Positions 11,113-21,380 of a stretch of 64,000 bases of DNA are shown in pieces; positions within the stretch are counted from its first letter, which is position 1, and each line of letters begins with the position of its first letter. Below the pieces are notes generated by a model that had not been told where the DNA came from, did not search any database, and saw only the letters and a program-made list of their open reading frames with translations. Source of the DNA: Nothopassalora personata (Eukaryota > Ascomycota > Dothideomycetes > Mycosphaerellales > Mycosphaerellaceae); NCBI GenBank assembly GCA_033816765.1, contig CM066288.1:3162001-3226000 (forward strand), read 5' to 3'. The position numbers were made by a program, and so were the translations under genes.

Positions 11113-13174
11113 GGTGAGCTACGAAGCGAGGTCGAGGTGGAGGTCGGGAGGGAGACACTCTAATGGCGTTCGCCAGCAGCGGCGGTGGTGGGATGGGAGC
11201 GGGCTCGAAGGGTCGCTCTGTCTGGGCTCTGCGAGTCGTGCGGCTCAGGCAGACACGGCGAATTATTGGAGAACTCGCTTGGATCGGCTCTGCACGTCGT
11301 CCAGGGCTCGCCGAGGAGCGTCGCTAGCGGATAGCTGCTGTCCGAATGGGGAAAATGGAATTCTCGTGCATGCAAACAACAACGATATCGACGTTGCTGC
11401 GGTAGACCAGACGAAGGTGGGTGGCAGGACGGAGGAGGCGTGCGTGCGCGCAACGTATAATCGCACAGTAGCACAGACGCTGACCGCACAAGAATAGGAA
11501 ACACAGACAATGATGACACGCTGCGTAGCGTGAGACGAAGGGCCAAGGGAGTGGCATCAAAGTGGATGCGCGTTAAGGGTGCGACAAGGACCGAGAGTGC
11601 ATCCCTGTCGCTCCGCACCGCCTATGCGGCTACAAAGTTGATGATATGTGGCAGGCTGGCTTGGCTCATGAAGTCGAGTGAATGACTGCAGACCGTGGCC
11701 TTTCTGTTCTGCTTGTCGACTACCTGAGGTTGTGGAAGATCGGGTTCATCTCTGTGTCCTTCTAAGTTGACATATAGGCCGTAGTTTCGAGCGCAACACG
11801 AGGATCTGATGAGCTCAGCATCACATGCCTGAGGCTGTCCTTGTAACAGCACGACACATGCCCTCCCCGGCCGCATACTTCATCCTCTTCGCAAAAATAC
11901 GGCTCCAAACCCAGTCCCGAACGAGACGTAGGCGCCTTGTGAAACACTCCAAAGCCCAGCACGCCTACCGTCCGAGATCCACGTCGTGCTATCAAAGCCC
12001 ATGATCCGCACTCTCTTTCCTCCCTAGCACGTCGTAGCTCCCTGTTGCTGATCCACAGCGCCAGTAAACCACGCAGAGACATGTCTTCGTAATCATCATC
12101 TCTCAGCGAATACTGTACAGCCCCTCGCGACACAGCGCTCACACTGGGACGTTCGAAACCTGAAACATGCCGCTGCTCCACTTGGTCTGCTCGCCACGAC
12201 CGGGCGAACATTCGGCGAACATGGCCCTTCTTGCACCACGCCCGCATGCGCGGCATCCTTCCACCACGATCCATTACCAACACCTCCCATCATCAGCTGT
12301 TTATCCGACCCGCAATGGGAGCTTCGTCGACCAACGGCAACCTGTAATCCTGCTGCCCGCTGGCGCTGGCGCTGGCGCGAGCAACGGACAAAACGATCGC
12401 TCAGCCCAGCCGTAGCACGAGTCGCATAAGCCCATCGTCGCCGTCCCACCAATCAAGCCCGTCTGAAACAATATTGCGGGACCATCGAAATGTGCAGATC
12501 CATCTACGCCGATGCCCACTCATTGTGCGCATCACGAAGGAAAAGAGGGCCCTTTGCCCTCAACGCCGACATGTCGCGTCTTGCCGTTGTGTGGTCCCGT
12601 GGTGGAGAAAGTTACCCACGACCCACTTTAGGACCGCCACGTCAAGGGCAACAACAATCTTCAATGCCAACGCCGGGGGTGGCGAGAAAGGTTGACGGGT
12701 AGCAAAGATAGCGGAGAGTTTGACGCACGTTTCATGACGCTTCACCTGACCGGTAGACACATGTTCGACCCAGGAATCTGTGTGGCGGGTCTCGGCGCAG
12801 TGGAACATTTGAGAAACAACAGCGACAAGATCCCTGGGAGCCTTTCCTCATGTTGAAACAGTCCCGCGTGATGAGGTAATTACTTCCCTGAGGAAGAAGC
12901 TACCGAGCTTTCGGCGCGTGTCAAACCACAACCATGGACGCATGTATAGAAGCATTGCAGAACATGTGCTTTCTTGACGCCCGCGCTTATGGAAGGTGTT
13001 GGTGGCGGTTCACAGCGCTTGTACGTATACATCTAGGGCAGTAGTAATGTGCATCGCGTGAGGCAGAGCCGAGCGGTTCTGCACGTCTTTCACGAAAGGG
13101 CGTGAATACTACAGCCGCGTTGAGAACACACTCCTACCGATTCGATTTGGAGTTGCGGGGCGTCTATCTACGAC
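11113..13174. other. Intergenic region, 2.1 kb, no supported gene
   Basis: Upstream of the disordered-protein gene and downstream of COG1. A 173-codon minus-strand frame at 11762-12283 has no recognisable motif and overlaps comparable frames on both strands. A short GCTGGC tandem lies near 12358-12380. Nothing else could be supported. Confidence 0.45.
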
Positions 13175-15481
13175 TCACGACGGGCTGCCTCCGTCCCTGA
13201 CGGCGAGGAGGCCGAAGAGAAGATATGTTCTCTTCCAGTACTCATTGGCACTCTTCCGCAGACGCTCATTTGCACTGGCGTCGAGCTCTAGACGCCGCGT
13301 AATCTCCTCCGCCGTAGCCTCGAGCTTACCCGAAGGAGTCTTGCTCGCGGTCAGAACACGTTGGAGGTACAATACGTCGAACAGAATCTGTGTAAGCTTG
13401 TTCGTTACCTGTTCCTTCAACGTATTTTGGCCATCCGTTTCAGCACTCTCCGTAGGTTCAGCTTGCTCGTCGTCATCAGCATGACCATTACTCAAGGACG
13501 ACTCCGTCCCCTCGCCGATCTCGTGAATCTTGAGCCTGTCACCGAGCTCGTCGACAAGGTAGATCCTCAAGACAGACACAGCATCTGGACTCCAAAGATC
13601 GTTGCCAGCCTCGGCCATTGCATGGTGTAGACTTTTCAGGAAGCGATATGCGTGCGGAGAAGGCTGCAAGGGCAATGGTGGCGATCCGTCCCACAACGTG
13701 ACTGGGACAAGAGACTGGGTCTGCAGCCGCTTCGAGAATTGCTTTATTGGATCGTCGCTGATATGTGTTGCCACGCGGCGATGCAGGGCAGCAACAAACT
13801 CTTTCGAAGCTTTAGTTGTGGCTTGGACTTCCAGATGCTCACCAAGATTTCGTCGGCGTCGATCAATCTCTCTTACTACACGGAGGAGTATCCGAGGATC
13901 TTCAATCGAATCGAGAGACTTTTCAATATGTCTGTATGCGGCTTCAAAGGCGGAGGTTGTACGTTCTCGTAGCTTTGTCTCCAGGTGCTGCGGGTCTTGT
14001 TTGCCGAGTATATCACGATAAGAGGCTCCATCAGGCAGGTCGTCAAGGTCTAGGTCAAGATCATCGTCCCATCTCGTGGATCGTAAGGACGAGATCATGT
14101 CATTGGACTTGGTCAGTTGTCGAGCCCAATCATCGAGAGCTTTAGTGACTTGTAGAATCGCATTGTCCGTGCCGTGTCGTTGCCGTACGACCATCTGTCG
14201 GAAGTTGATTGCACCACCCTCGAGATCCAGATCGTTAGCAGCCAGAGCCCATAGATTCCGTGGTTCACTGCCAGCATTGGCCTGATTGCCATCCAATATG
14301 AATTCAGGTAACGAAGCACACTCGCTGACAAGCTCCTCAAGCCTTGTCAGGAACAACATCCTGAGCTTATTGATCATCTGACCGTTTTCTTCGTTTCGTA
14401 GCTTGCCGCTGAGCGCCAGGTACGATGACAAGACCTTGTGCCGAACGTCGAGCACCACATGCGCCTCTTTCTGACTCTCGAGAGTGTCCTCCAGTGCTTC
14501 CAGCAATCGTTCCTGTGCTTTCTGTGTCCACGATGCCAGCGCATCACCAACATCGACAGACGTCAATTGATCGTGCCGTACCCAGGGATAGAAGTTCCGT
14601 ACATCGTCCGGGATCCATTGCTCGTAGATGTCCAGATTGAGCTCAAACGCAGCCCTCACGCTCTCATCCTTCACCAACGTCACCTTCGAAAGCTGCGACG
14701 ACGCCTCCACAAACCGCCTTGGAAAGATCTCCCTCGCATCCACCAGAGTCTGCCCATAGAGCGCCAACATCTCCAAAATGCCCACATCTGAAGCATTCTC
14801 GCCCTTGAACCCCAATTGCTCGAACCGGACTTGCAAGAAGTACCTCAACACATCCCTCGGACCGCTGCTCGAAATCAACGAGTACGCACAAAGCGTCTTC
14901 ACCATCTCCGCCCGCTCCACATCCACCTTGCCCAAAATCCTCCCAACATATCCCATCAACCTCTTCCTCACTCCTACCAGCTTCCTCCTCAATTCCTCCA
15001 GCACCGCAGGCGGATCCCCTCCCTCAGCAAGACTCTTGTGCACCAACCTCGCCAGAACCAGGACTTTCGCCGCCAGCAAAGCGTCCCCGCCCCTCTTGAC
15101 AATCCTCCCAGCAAGATTCACACAGCTCTGCAGCACCCTCGTCTGTGCTAATCTCTTATACTTCTCTTGCTCCCCCAAGTTCCGTAGCACTTTCATCCGC
15201 TTGTGATTCTCCCCGATACGTTCCACGGCGCGTGCACTGCATTTCTTGCCAATGTCGGACATCAATAGCTCTGTAATTTGGATCTGTGCATCCATTTCGA
15301 TTATGCGCTCAGCCGTGCCCAGGAGGTCGCGGTAGGAGGTGCCGACAAGGGAGCGGAGTTTGTCGCGGTTGGAGTTGACGGTTGTGCGGAGTTGGTGTTC
15401 GAGTTTGCGAACGACGGGGAGAGGGTATTGAAAGGCATCTTCCCAGTTTTGGAGGGTGGTCGCATCAGGCTGGGAAGTCAT
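13175..15481 (-). CDS. COG1: Conserved oligomeric Golgi complex subunit 1
   Basis: Subunit of the COG lobe-A tethering complex that acts in retrograde intra-Golgi vesicle traffic. Single exon, 768 aa. The N-terminal block NWEDAFQYPLPVVRKLE..LRSLVGTSYRDLLGTAERIIEMDAQI is the family's signature Vps51/Dor1-type coiled-coil entry. The rest is predicted helical bundle with few distinctive motifs, ending in the family-like tail RLRKSANEYWKRTYLLFGLLA. The in-frame ATG at 15481 precedes the conserved block directly; the upstream extension to 15577 is poorly supported. GPI13 lies upstream in tandem (its stop is 233 bp from this start). Confidence 0.88.
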   Translation of the reverse strand: MTSQPDATTLQNWEDAFQYPLPVVRKLEHQLRTTVNSNRDKLRSLVGTSYRDLLGTAERIIEMDAQIQITELLMSDIGKKCSARAVERIGENHKRMKVLRNLGEQEKYKRLAQTRVLQSCVNLAGRIVKRGGDALLAAKVLVLARLVHKSLAEGGDPPAVLEELRRKLVGVRKRLMGYVGRILGKVDVERAEMVKTLCAYSLISSSGPRDVLRYFLQVRFEQLGFKGENASDVGILEMLALYGQTLVDAREIFPRRFVEASSQLSKVTLVKDESVRAAFELNLDIYEQWIPDDVRNFYPWVRHDQLTSVDVGDALASWTQKAQERLLEALEDTLESQKEAHVVLDVRHKVLSSYLALSGKLRNEENGQMINKLRMLFLTRLEELVSECASLPEFILDGNQANAGSEPRNLWALAANDLDLEGGAINFRQMVVRQRHGTDNAILQVTKALDDWARQLTKSNDMISSLRSTRWDDDLDLDLDDLPDGASYRDILGKQDPQHLETKLRERTTSAFEAAYRHIEKSLDSIEDPRILLRVVREIDRRRRNLGEHLEVQATTKASKEFVAALHRRVATHISDDPIKQFSKRLQTQSLVPVTLWDGSPPLPLQPSPHAYRFLKSLHHAMAEAGNDLWSPDAVSVLRIYLVDELGDRLKIHEIGEGTESSLSNGHADDDEQAEPTESAETDGQNTLKEQVTNKLTQILFDVLYLQRVLTASKTPSGKLEATAEEITRRLELDASANERLRKSANEYWKRTYLLFGLLAVRDGGSPS

Positions 15482-15713
15482 AATGGTGTTGTTGTGGAGG
15501 TTGAAGCAATTCACTTTGAGTGTCGAGGTTCGAGGTTGCGGCAGTGCCAAGTCCAGGGATCGAACAGTCCGCCGCATTCACATGCTTGTTGATCTGAGTA
15601 AGGGTCTACATAAGGATAGGTGCAGCAGGTGAGAGATAGATGCTTCGGACAGCTGATCTGATCGTTTGATATCACGACACATTATAGTATGTATACATGG
15701 TTCTATGCGCCTT

Positions 15714-18700
15714 TCATTCAGGCCACCCAAACACATCCCCTACACTGACTATACTCCACCTGATACCCACCAACGCAATGACAGGTCCAATGAACTCAAC
15801 AAGAAGCAATACCACTACAGCCGTCAACATCCTGGGCATAAAGACTCTGTACAACATCAAATGCCTCCTCAACCACGCCGTCTCCGCCACCGTAGCGACA
15901 GCTATCGCAGCATAGAACAGCACATGCGTTGCCATGCTACCTGCTACACGTCCTAACAACGCAGGATGTTTCGGCGGGACCTTCCACATCGATATCGTAG
16001 GGACCGCAATGGCGCAAAGGATCTGTGGACCGAATGTATTCAGAGTGACGAGTAGTGGGCTCCACGGATATTGGACAGTTTTGAGAGGAATGAAAGCTGA
16101 TTCCCACTGGATCGTGACAAGCGCAGCTTGGTGACCAGTCTTGAAGAAGTAGAATTGGCCGAGGAGAGCAAGCAGAATGGGACCTAGAGGTGAGCGGCGG
16201 AGATTGTTGGCGTCAATGACCTCGAGGATGTTGAAGATGGAAAGCATGCAAAGTGCTAGTGCTCCTTGACCCATAGGCTTCTGTACTAGTAGTAGCGCGA
16301 GCAGCCATGCACAGGGGAGGAGCAGATATCGTGTGCCGTGAGTATTGGCATAGCCATAGATGATAAGCTTCGAGCGAGGTTCACGCTTCTCGTTGATGGT
16401 GGTGAGAATAGGTGCGTTGACATCATCATTGATGGGCTTTGCTGTCGTTTCGGGCTTTTCTTCAATTTCTTCAGTCTTTACTGCAAGTAGAGGTGAAGCA
16501 AATAGGTGTGTCGCATACCCAGCCGCGAATGCTATGGCAAGCACGACCTGGGCAAGAAGTGTTCGGGTAGTTTTCAGAGCATCTTTCGACAGCTCTGGCC
16601 ACCAGTCGCCATCGTCAGCAGCGTCCAGAGCCCAGAAGCTTGCCACCATAACCAAGCCTAGACGCAGCGCGATCCCGATCCAGATGACGGCAGACCCATG
16701 GTAGTTCTTCGTGCGGACGAAAAAGTACTTGATGGCAGTTGGCAGTAGGAGCGCAACAGCGAAGGGTATCGTCAACTGCCACTTTGCTGACGTGGAAGAT
16801 GTCGCCGAAGCATAGTACGAAGACCTGCAATTCGGCATCTGCTCCTCGCGACATAGTCGTGACAACGAGCCGACACGAGTAGCGACGAGGAAAGACAATG
16901 AGTTCACCGCGCCCAGAGTCTGGTCTTGAGGATCGGTTTGACCAAGTGACGACGCCAGCATCGCCACTGCAAAGGTAGACAGAATGAAAAGAAGCTGCTC
17001 ATCTTCCCAGATGGTGAAGGAGTTGGCTGCAAATCCCACGCATAAAAGCGCTGTGACCAACGTGCAAAGCCAGCCCCAGAATGTCGTCGGCACTGGGGCC
17101 TTGAGGAGTTGTCTCGCGGGCCAGAATCCGAGCAAAGTAGCGATAATGCCGCCTATAGCAGTTCCAAAAGCGATCATAGTAGGCAATGCCAGATTAGGAA
17201 GAGCACCGAGCGCGGCTCCTGCGACTCCGCCTGCGGCGCCTCCCATAAGACCCCAGGTCAGGAGAGGCGATGTCAGAGCAGCGCGGTCACAAGTGTCGTT
17301 GACAGCCTGAGCGTACATCACGATGACTGCGAAGGTCCCAAACAATGTGATGATACCCATCGCCATGCTGACCAGATCAAAACGTGCCCAAAGAGCTTTA
17401 CAGATTGACAAGTTCTCGGTCTGGTAGTCTCCATATGCCACATAAGTAGCTTCGTTCGTCGACTGCAATCCGGATCTCCCTCCAAAAGCAATGGTCTCCC
17501 ATTTTTCGTTGGCAGCTTGCCACAGCTTTTCGGCCTGGTGAGTTGCTGATTCGCCCAGTCCTCGAGCCTTTGCGTATTCTCCCTGGTATCTATGGATTTG
17601 AGCAGCAGTGAGGCGAGCGACCTCTGCAAGATTGCGATTGTTCGGCTTCGTGATCTCCTTTGATCCATGAAACGCTTCTTCAATCGGTGCACCGAGGTTA
17701 TTGAACGGTATCGGCAACCCGAGCAGCAAAGACAGCGTTGGCACAAGATCAATCTGTGCAGTCGGCCGTATACTTGCATGGGCAGGTGGTTCCAGGGTCG
17801 CTTCACTCTTCCTCCCAAACACACCAGCTTTCGAGTACATCCACAGCGCTGCCTGAACCTCGTCATCAGACTCGCCTCCATGGTCACCCTTGACGTCCAT
17901 CCCGTGGTCTCCCATGACCACAAGAAGTGTATCGTCATCCAGAGCTTCGATCATACGTCGAAAAACACCATCCATCTGCTTCAGCTTCTCGGCCATGGCA
18001 GGATGATCCGGTCCGTATCGGTGTCCAGCATGATCCACACCTAGGTAGTGTCCAAAGATTACATCCCAGCGTCCTTTCATGGAAGGCTCCAACAGTGGAA
18101 AGAGGTGCTCATTGACGCCATTGTCCACTGTATGCAAATCCCACACATTGAAAGAATCGTATGCCCGCGTGAGGTTCGGCTCGAAGTATCGTGGAAAGAG
18201 GGAATGCCATGTATCGTCTCCGAGATGTACCACCTTCTTGCCAGCTTTGAAGAGCTGCTCCACCAGATTGTCCTCGTCAATGGCTGTTCCTGCGAAGTTC
18301 GACCCGGCGTCTATGAAGGTGGGCAGTGTCCCGGTCGTAAGTCCTTTTAGTCGCTGGAGAGTCGTGGTCGGCGGGTCGGCGATGAAGGGTCGTAGAAAGG
18401 CATTCTGTGGCTCATTGACAGCGGTCTCGTATAGCACAGGCAAAGCATTATGGAAGTAGTGCGCTTGATCGGTGGTCGATTTGGACTTGAATGGTACAGT
18501 GAAGTCGTAGCGGAGCGCGTCAACGACGATGACGACGGCTTTGTCGAACGTCTTGGGATGCCAACATCCTCGCTCCTGCGATCCTGGCGTAAAAGTCCCT
18601 GCGCTGTGGCTGAGATCGATGGGAGGGATTGCGCATTCGGAACGGTCTTGGAGGACGAGGCGCGAGAGGAGGAAGCCGCTGCAGAAGAGGTAGATGGCGA

Positions 18701-18875
18701 GCGCGTGGAAGATTCTGTCCAGTGTCAGTGGCAATCGAGAAGCTGAATATTGCACATACAGTATTAAGAAAAAGAAGGCAACTACAATGCCATGTTGTAC
18801 ACGAAAGTTCAACGAAAGACGCTTGTTTCTTGCCTTGAGATCCGCAGACGCGGTATCAGGCGCGGCATCCACCAT
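15714..18875 (-). CDS. GPI13: GPI ethanolamine phosphate transferase 3
   Basis: PIG-O/Gpi13 family ER membrane enzyme that transfers phosphoethanolamine to the third mannose of the GPI precursor. The N-terminal signal-anchor helix leads into a lumenal alkaline-phosphatase-like domain with VVIVVDALRYDF, GDDTWHSLFP, FGHYLGVDHAGHRYGPDHP and VMGDHGMDVKGDHGGES, which supply the metal-binding Asp/His set. The C-terminal half is a series of hydrophobic helices. The reading frame is open for 1053 codons, but a 45-nt in-frame intron is very likely (18715-18759: GTATGT donor, CACTGAC branch, CAG acceptor). Removing it leaves 1038 aa and gives an unbroken first membrane helix (FFFLIL/IFHALAIYLF). Exons: 18875-18760 and 18714-15714. 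Confidence 0.95.
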   Translation of the reverse strand: MVDAAPDTASADLKARNKRLSLNFRVQHGIVVAFFFLILYVQYSASRLPLTLDRIFHALAIYLFCSGFLLSRLVLQDRSECAIPPIDLSHSAGTFTPGSQERGCWHPKTFDKAVVIVVDALRYDFTVPFKSKSTTDQAHYFHNALPVLYETAVNEPQNAFLRPFIADPPTTTLQRLKGLTTGTLPTFIDAGSNFAGTAIDEDNLVEQLFKAGKKVVHLGDDTWHSLFPRYFEPNLTRAYDSFNVWDLHTVDNGVNEHLFPLLEPSMKGRWDVIFGHYLGVDHAGHRYGPDHPAMAEKLKQMDGVFRRMIEALDDDTLLVVMGDHGMDVKGDHGGESDDEVQAALWMYSKAGVFGRKSEATLEPPAHASIRPTAQIDLVPTLSLLLGLPIPFNNLGAPIEEAFHGSKEITKPNNRNLAEVARLTAAQIHRYQGEYAKARGLGESATHQAEKLWQAANEKWETIAFGGRSGLQSTNEATYVAYGDYQTENLSICKALWARFDLVSMAMGIITLFGTFAVIVMYAQAVNDTCDRAALTSPLLTWGLMGGAAGGVAGAALGALPNLALPTMIAFGTAIGGIIATLLGFWPARQLLKAPVPTTFWGWLCTLVTALLCVGFAANSFTIWEDEQLLFILSTFAVAMLASSLGQTDPQDQTLGAVNSLSFLVATRVGSLSRLCREEQMPNCRSSYYASATSSTSAKWQLTIPFAVALLLPTAIKYFFVRTKNYHGSAVIWIGIALRLGLVMVASFWALDAADDGDWWPELSKDALKTTRTLLAQVVLAIAFAAGYATHLFASPLLAVKTEEIEEKPETTAKPINDDVNAPILTTINEKREPRSKLIIYGYANTHGTRYLLLPCAWLLALLLVQKPMGQGALALCMLSIFNILEVIDANNLRRSPLGPILLALLGQFYFFKTGHQAALVTIQWESAFIPLKTVQYPWSPLLVTLNTFGPQILCAIAVPTISMWKVPPKHPALLGRVAGSMATHVLFYAAIAVATVAETAWLRRHLMLYRVFMPRMLTAVVVLLLVEFIGPVIALVGIRWSIVSVGDVFGWPE
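18715..18759 (-). other. Probable stop-free 3n intron in GPI13
   Basis: Minus-strand sequence GTATGT...CACTGAC...GACAG, 45 nt, no stop codon, length divisible by three. Retention inserts 15 mostly polar residues into the first transmembrane helix; removal restores a continuous hydrophobic helix. Confidence 0.8.
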
Positions 18876-19637
18876 GTCAGCTCAAAAGGAAAAATTTATC
18901 GTCGCCGCGACATTGTCAAGTAAAGAACGTGAAAGCTGTCAAAGAGTGCAGGGAGTTGGAGGACTCAAGTATAAAAGCTGATGGAGGACTTTCATATGCC
19001 CGCGGTATCCCCACCAATTCACATGCATGGATTGACACCACATCTGGCATATGTATGGTAAGATGAGTTCACACCGTTTCATCATTCTATGGTACAGTCT
19101 GTTGAACGCAGTGACAGACAATCCAATCGCGTCAAAGTCCATTTCATTCCATGTCAGCGCTGCCTCTCGCAACCGATCACGCGGCTACCTGAGGAAACTT
19201 GTACACTACGACTATACTGAGTTTCGAGGGAAAATAGAGAACTGAACCACCAAGTCACTGTCGCTGCTATTAGGGTACCTCTTTCATTGCAGGTCCCGTC
19301 ATCTCGCGAAGAAAAAAAAGGCTAGCATCTGCTGCCTGTAGTCACACATTAAGGGGAAGGATTGCTCTTCCATGCTCCTTCTGCGCCCTGCGTCAAGCGT
19401 GATTCCGTCCATAGTATGATGCTGTCGATGTACGGAGAGGCGCAGATACGAGTATGTGTAGTCGAGGGTTGCATGGAATAGAGGCCGGGATCTCTATTCC
19501 CGCGGTGCTGAAACGAACTTTGAAGCTTGCGCTATCGTAAAGCAAACTGCTGGATGTAGTAGAACTTGAGCTGGAGAAAGAGTTGATGGTCGTTTTCGTC
19601 GTAACAGCTTCGCACATTCCGTTTTGGTGTCTGGTGT
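18876..19637. other. Intergenic region
   Basis: Upstream of GPI13 and downstream of the single-pass membrane protein gene; both are transcribed from the minus strand. It contains an A-run near 19310-19320 and no supported gene. Confidence 0.45.
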
Positions 19638-20177
19638 TTATTGCTTCGACGGCGCATTCCTGGCCTGCTCGACAAGGCCACCGATTCGCTCCAGGTCTAA
19701 TGACTGAAATCGGTCGCCGTCGGTCTTCTGATAGGCCGGCAGTGTGTCGTCCACAGGCTCTAGTCCCACTCCGGTGTCTCCAACGCGGACGACCACGACC
19801 CGCCCAGATTTGCGCTTGCCGGCAGCATCAACCTCTTCCGGGAACGTGATATGAATCTCCGGCAGTGGGCTCTGTGGCGGGCTATGCGAGTTGTCAATCA
19901 GGTTCTGCTTCTCTTGGGAGACGTAGACTGATTCCGATGGTCTGGCCCTCACGCGGCGGTGTGATGAAAGTGTCGAGGCGTTCGATAGTCGCTTCTCATC
20001 GTACTGAGGCAGTTCCATCTGCTGACGGGCCAGTCTCCTACGGCGACGAAGGAAGAGGAGGCCAGCAACAAGCAAAAGCGCGAGGATGAGTAGCACCAAG
20101 AGCACTACCAACAGGTTCACCATTGTGGGATCGGGTCCCGGCGCGGGAATATCTCGTGCAAAGAGGTTTCGGAACAT
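19638..20177 (-). CDS. Single-pass membrane protein, fungal type, unknown
   Basis: 179 aa, one exon. A short N-terminal segment (about 19 residues) precedes a strongly hydrophobic helix (residues ~20-43, VVLLVLLILALLLVAGLLFL) closed by a five-arginine stop-transfer run, predicting a cytosolic C-terminal domain. That domain has a Ser-rich region and a conserved-looking end: RVVVVRVGDTGVGLEPV..LPAYQ..RFQSLDLERIGGLVEQ. The PAYQ motif is a PxY-type motif that could recruit WW-domain ubiquitin ligases or adaptors (inference). No named family was recognised. The start codon is followed at 20126 by a second in-frame ATG (MVNLL) that would also give the membrane helix. Confidence 0.75.
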   Translation of the reverse strand: MFRNLFARDIPAPGPDPTMVNLLVVLLVLLILALLLVAGLLFLRRRRRLARQQMELPQYDEKRLSNASTLSSHRRVRARPSESVYVSQEKQNLIDNSHSPPQSPLPEIHITFPEEVDAAGKRKSGRVVVVRVGDTGVGLEPVDDTLPAYQKTDGDRFQSLDLERIGGLVEQARNAPSKQ

Positions 20178-21380
20178 ATTTCAAGGAAGGGTGTTGCTCC
20201 AGCGGTGCAGTCCTCGCTCGTGGATTGGACTATTCGTGGAGGTGGGCCGCGTATCGGAGTGTTCGGTCCAGGTGGTTGGATCCTTCCGGCGATAATGATG
20301 GACAGACCTATACAGCGACGTAGTCAGTACACATGACAATACACGTTCATGCCTTATTGTGTTCACGACAGCGTGACTGCTGCCACTCATCACAAGCGCC
20401 TTTGCAGACACGCGCGCCGCTACTTTCACATACCTGTGCTGCCTGCAGGCCACACACGGGACCAGCTGCAGTGGAAGAAACGAGTGAACTGCAGACGAGC
20501 AGCTGAAAGAATGAAGCTGCTGTTGCGTCGTCGGTACAAGGAAGGGACGCTCACACTCGGAGCAGAAGCGGTATTATCGTCAACGAGACAGACGTACTCG
20601 ACAGCAGCAGGTCTCACAAGGAGGAGAGACGAGCTCCGCCGATAGACGTTCGGCGTGTGGCCTGAGCGCCCGGGAGATTGCAGTCGGTCGATCGTCTTCG
20701 CTCCCGCGAATCAACAACCTCGTCTTCTTCTTCTGCTATAGCAGGGGACGCGCTGGTCATATAGTACTGTACAGTCTGCAGTCCAGTCACTCTTCAACAT
20801 GCGCCGTGCCACTTCTGCGTGACTTCATGTGCTTGCGTGTACAGTTCCGACCCAGAGAGCTGATCGCGACGGTTGCAACGGGCTACAGTTTGCTCGCCGG
20901 CCTCGACCAGAGGCAACACCACCGTCACATGATCGCTCTCACTCCCGAAGATGAAAAGCGCTGCTTCCAGCCAGCCTCACGTCATCCGAAAGGGGCACGA
21001 TCGATGCATTGTTTTTCTTTACACAGGTGGAACAACGATGCAGGAGAAAGGATGTTGGAGATTTAGGCTCAAGGTACGGATCGCAAGTGAAGCATCCCCG
21101 GCCTGGCTTGCATGAGATGCCGATGGCTTCGGTAACATTGTTCTGACCACGACACTACGTACAGGCACGACTGCGGCTTCGGCTTGAATCACGGCGGCAG
21201 TCCAGTCTCAGTGCATAGAGCATTCGTAGTATACATGGTCCAAGGTCATGATAACGATACAGTACAGCCGGCTGACAGTGCCGAGCACCGTCCACAAGCT
21301 TCGTGCAAACAACTCTATCTTACACATACCATCCTTGGTATATCCAACGTGTGATTCGATGACAACGACGGTGCCGTCCT
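20178..21380. other. Intergenic region
   Basis: 1.2 kb between two minus-strand genes. No domain-bearing frame was seen; it presumably holds the promoter of the membrane-protein gene and the 3' UTR of the large disordered-protein gene. Confidence 0.45.

Noticed and set aside
11762..12283. 173-codon minus-strand frame
   Set aside because: Composition is Arg/Ser/Gly without domain pattern, and it overlaps other open frames; not distinguishable from chance.
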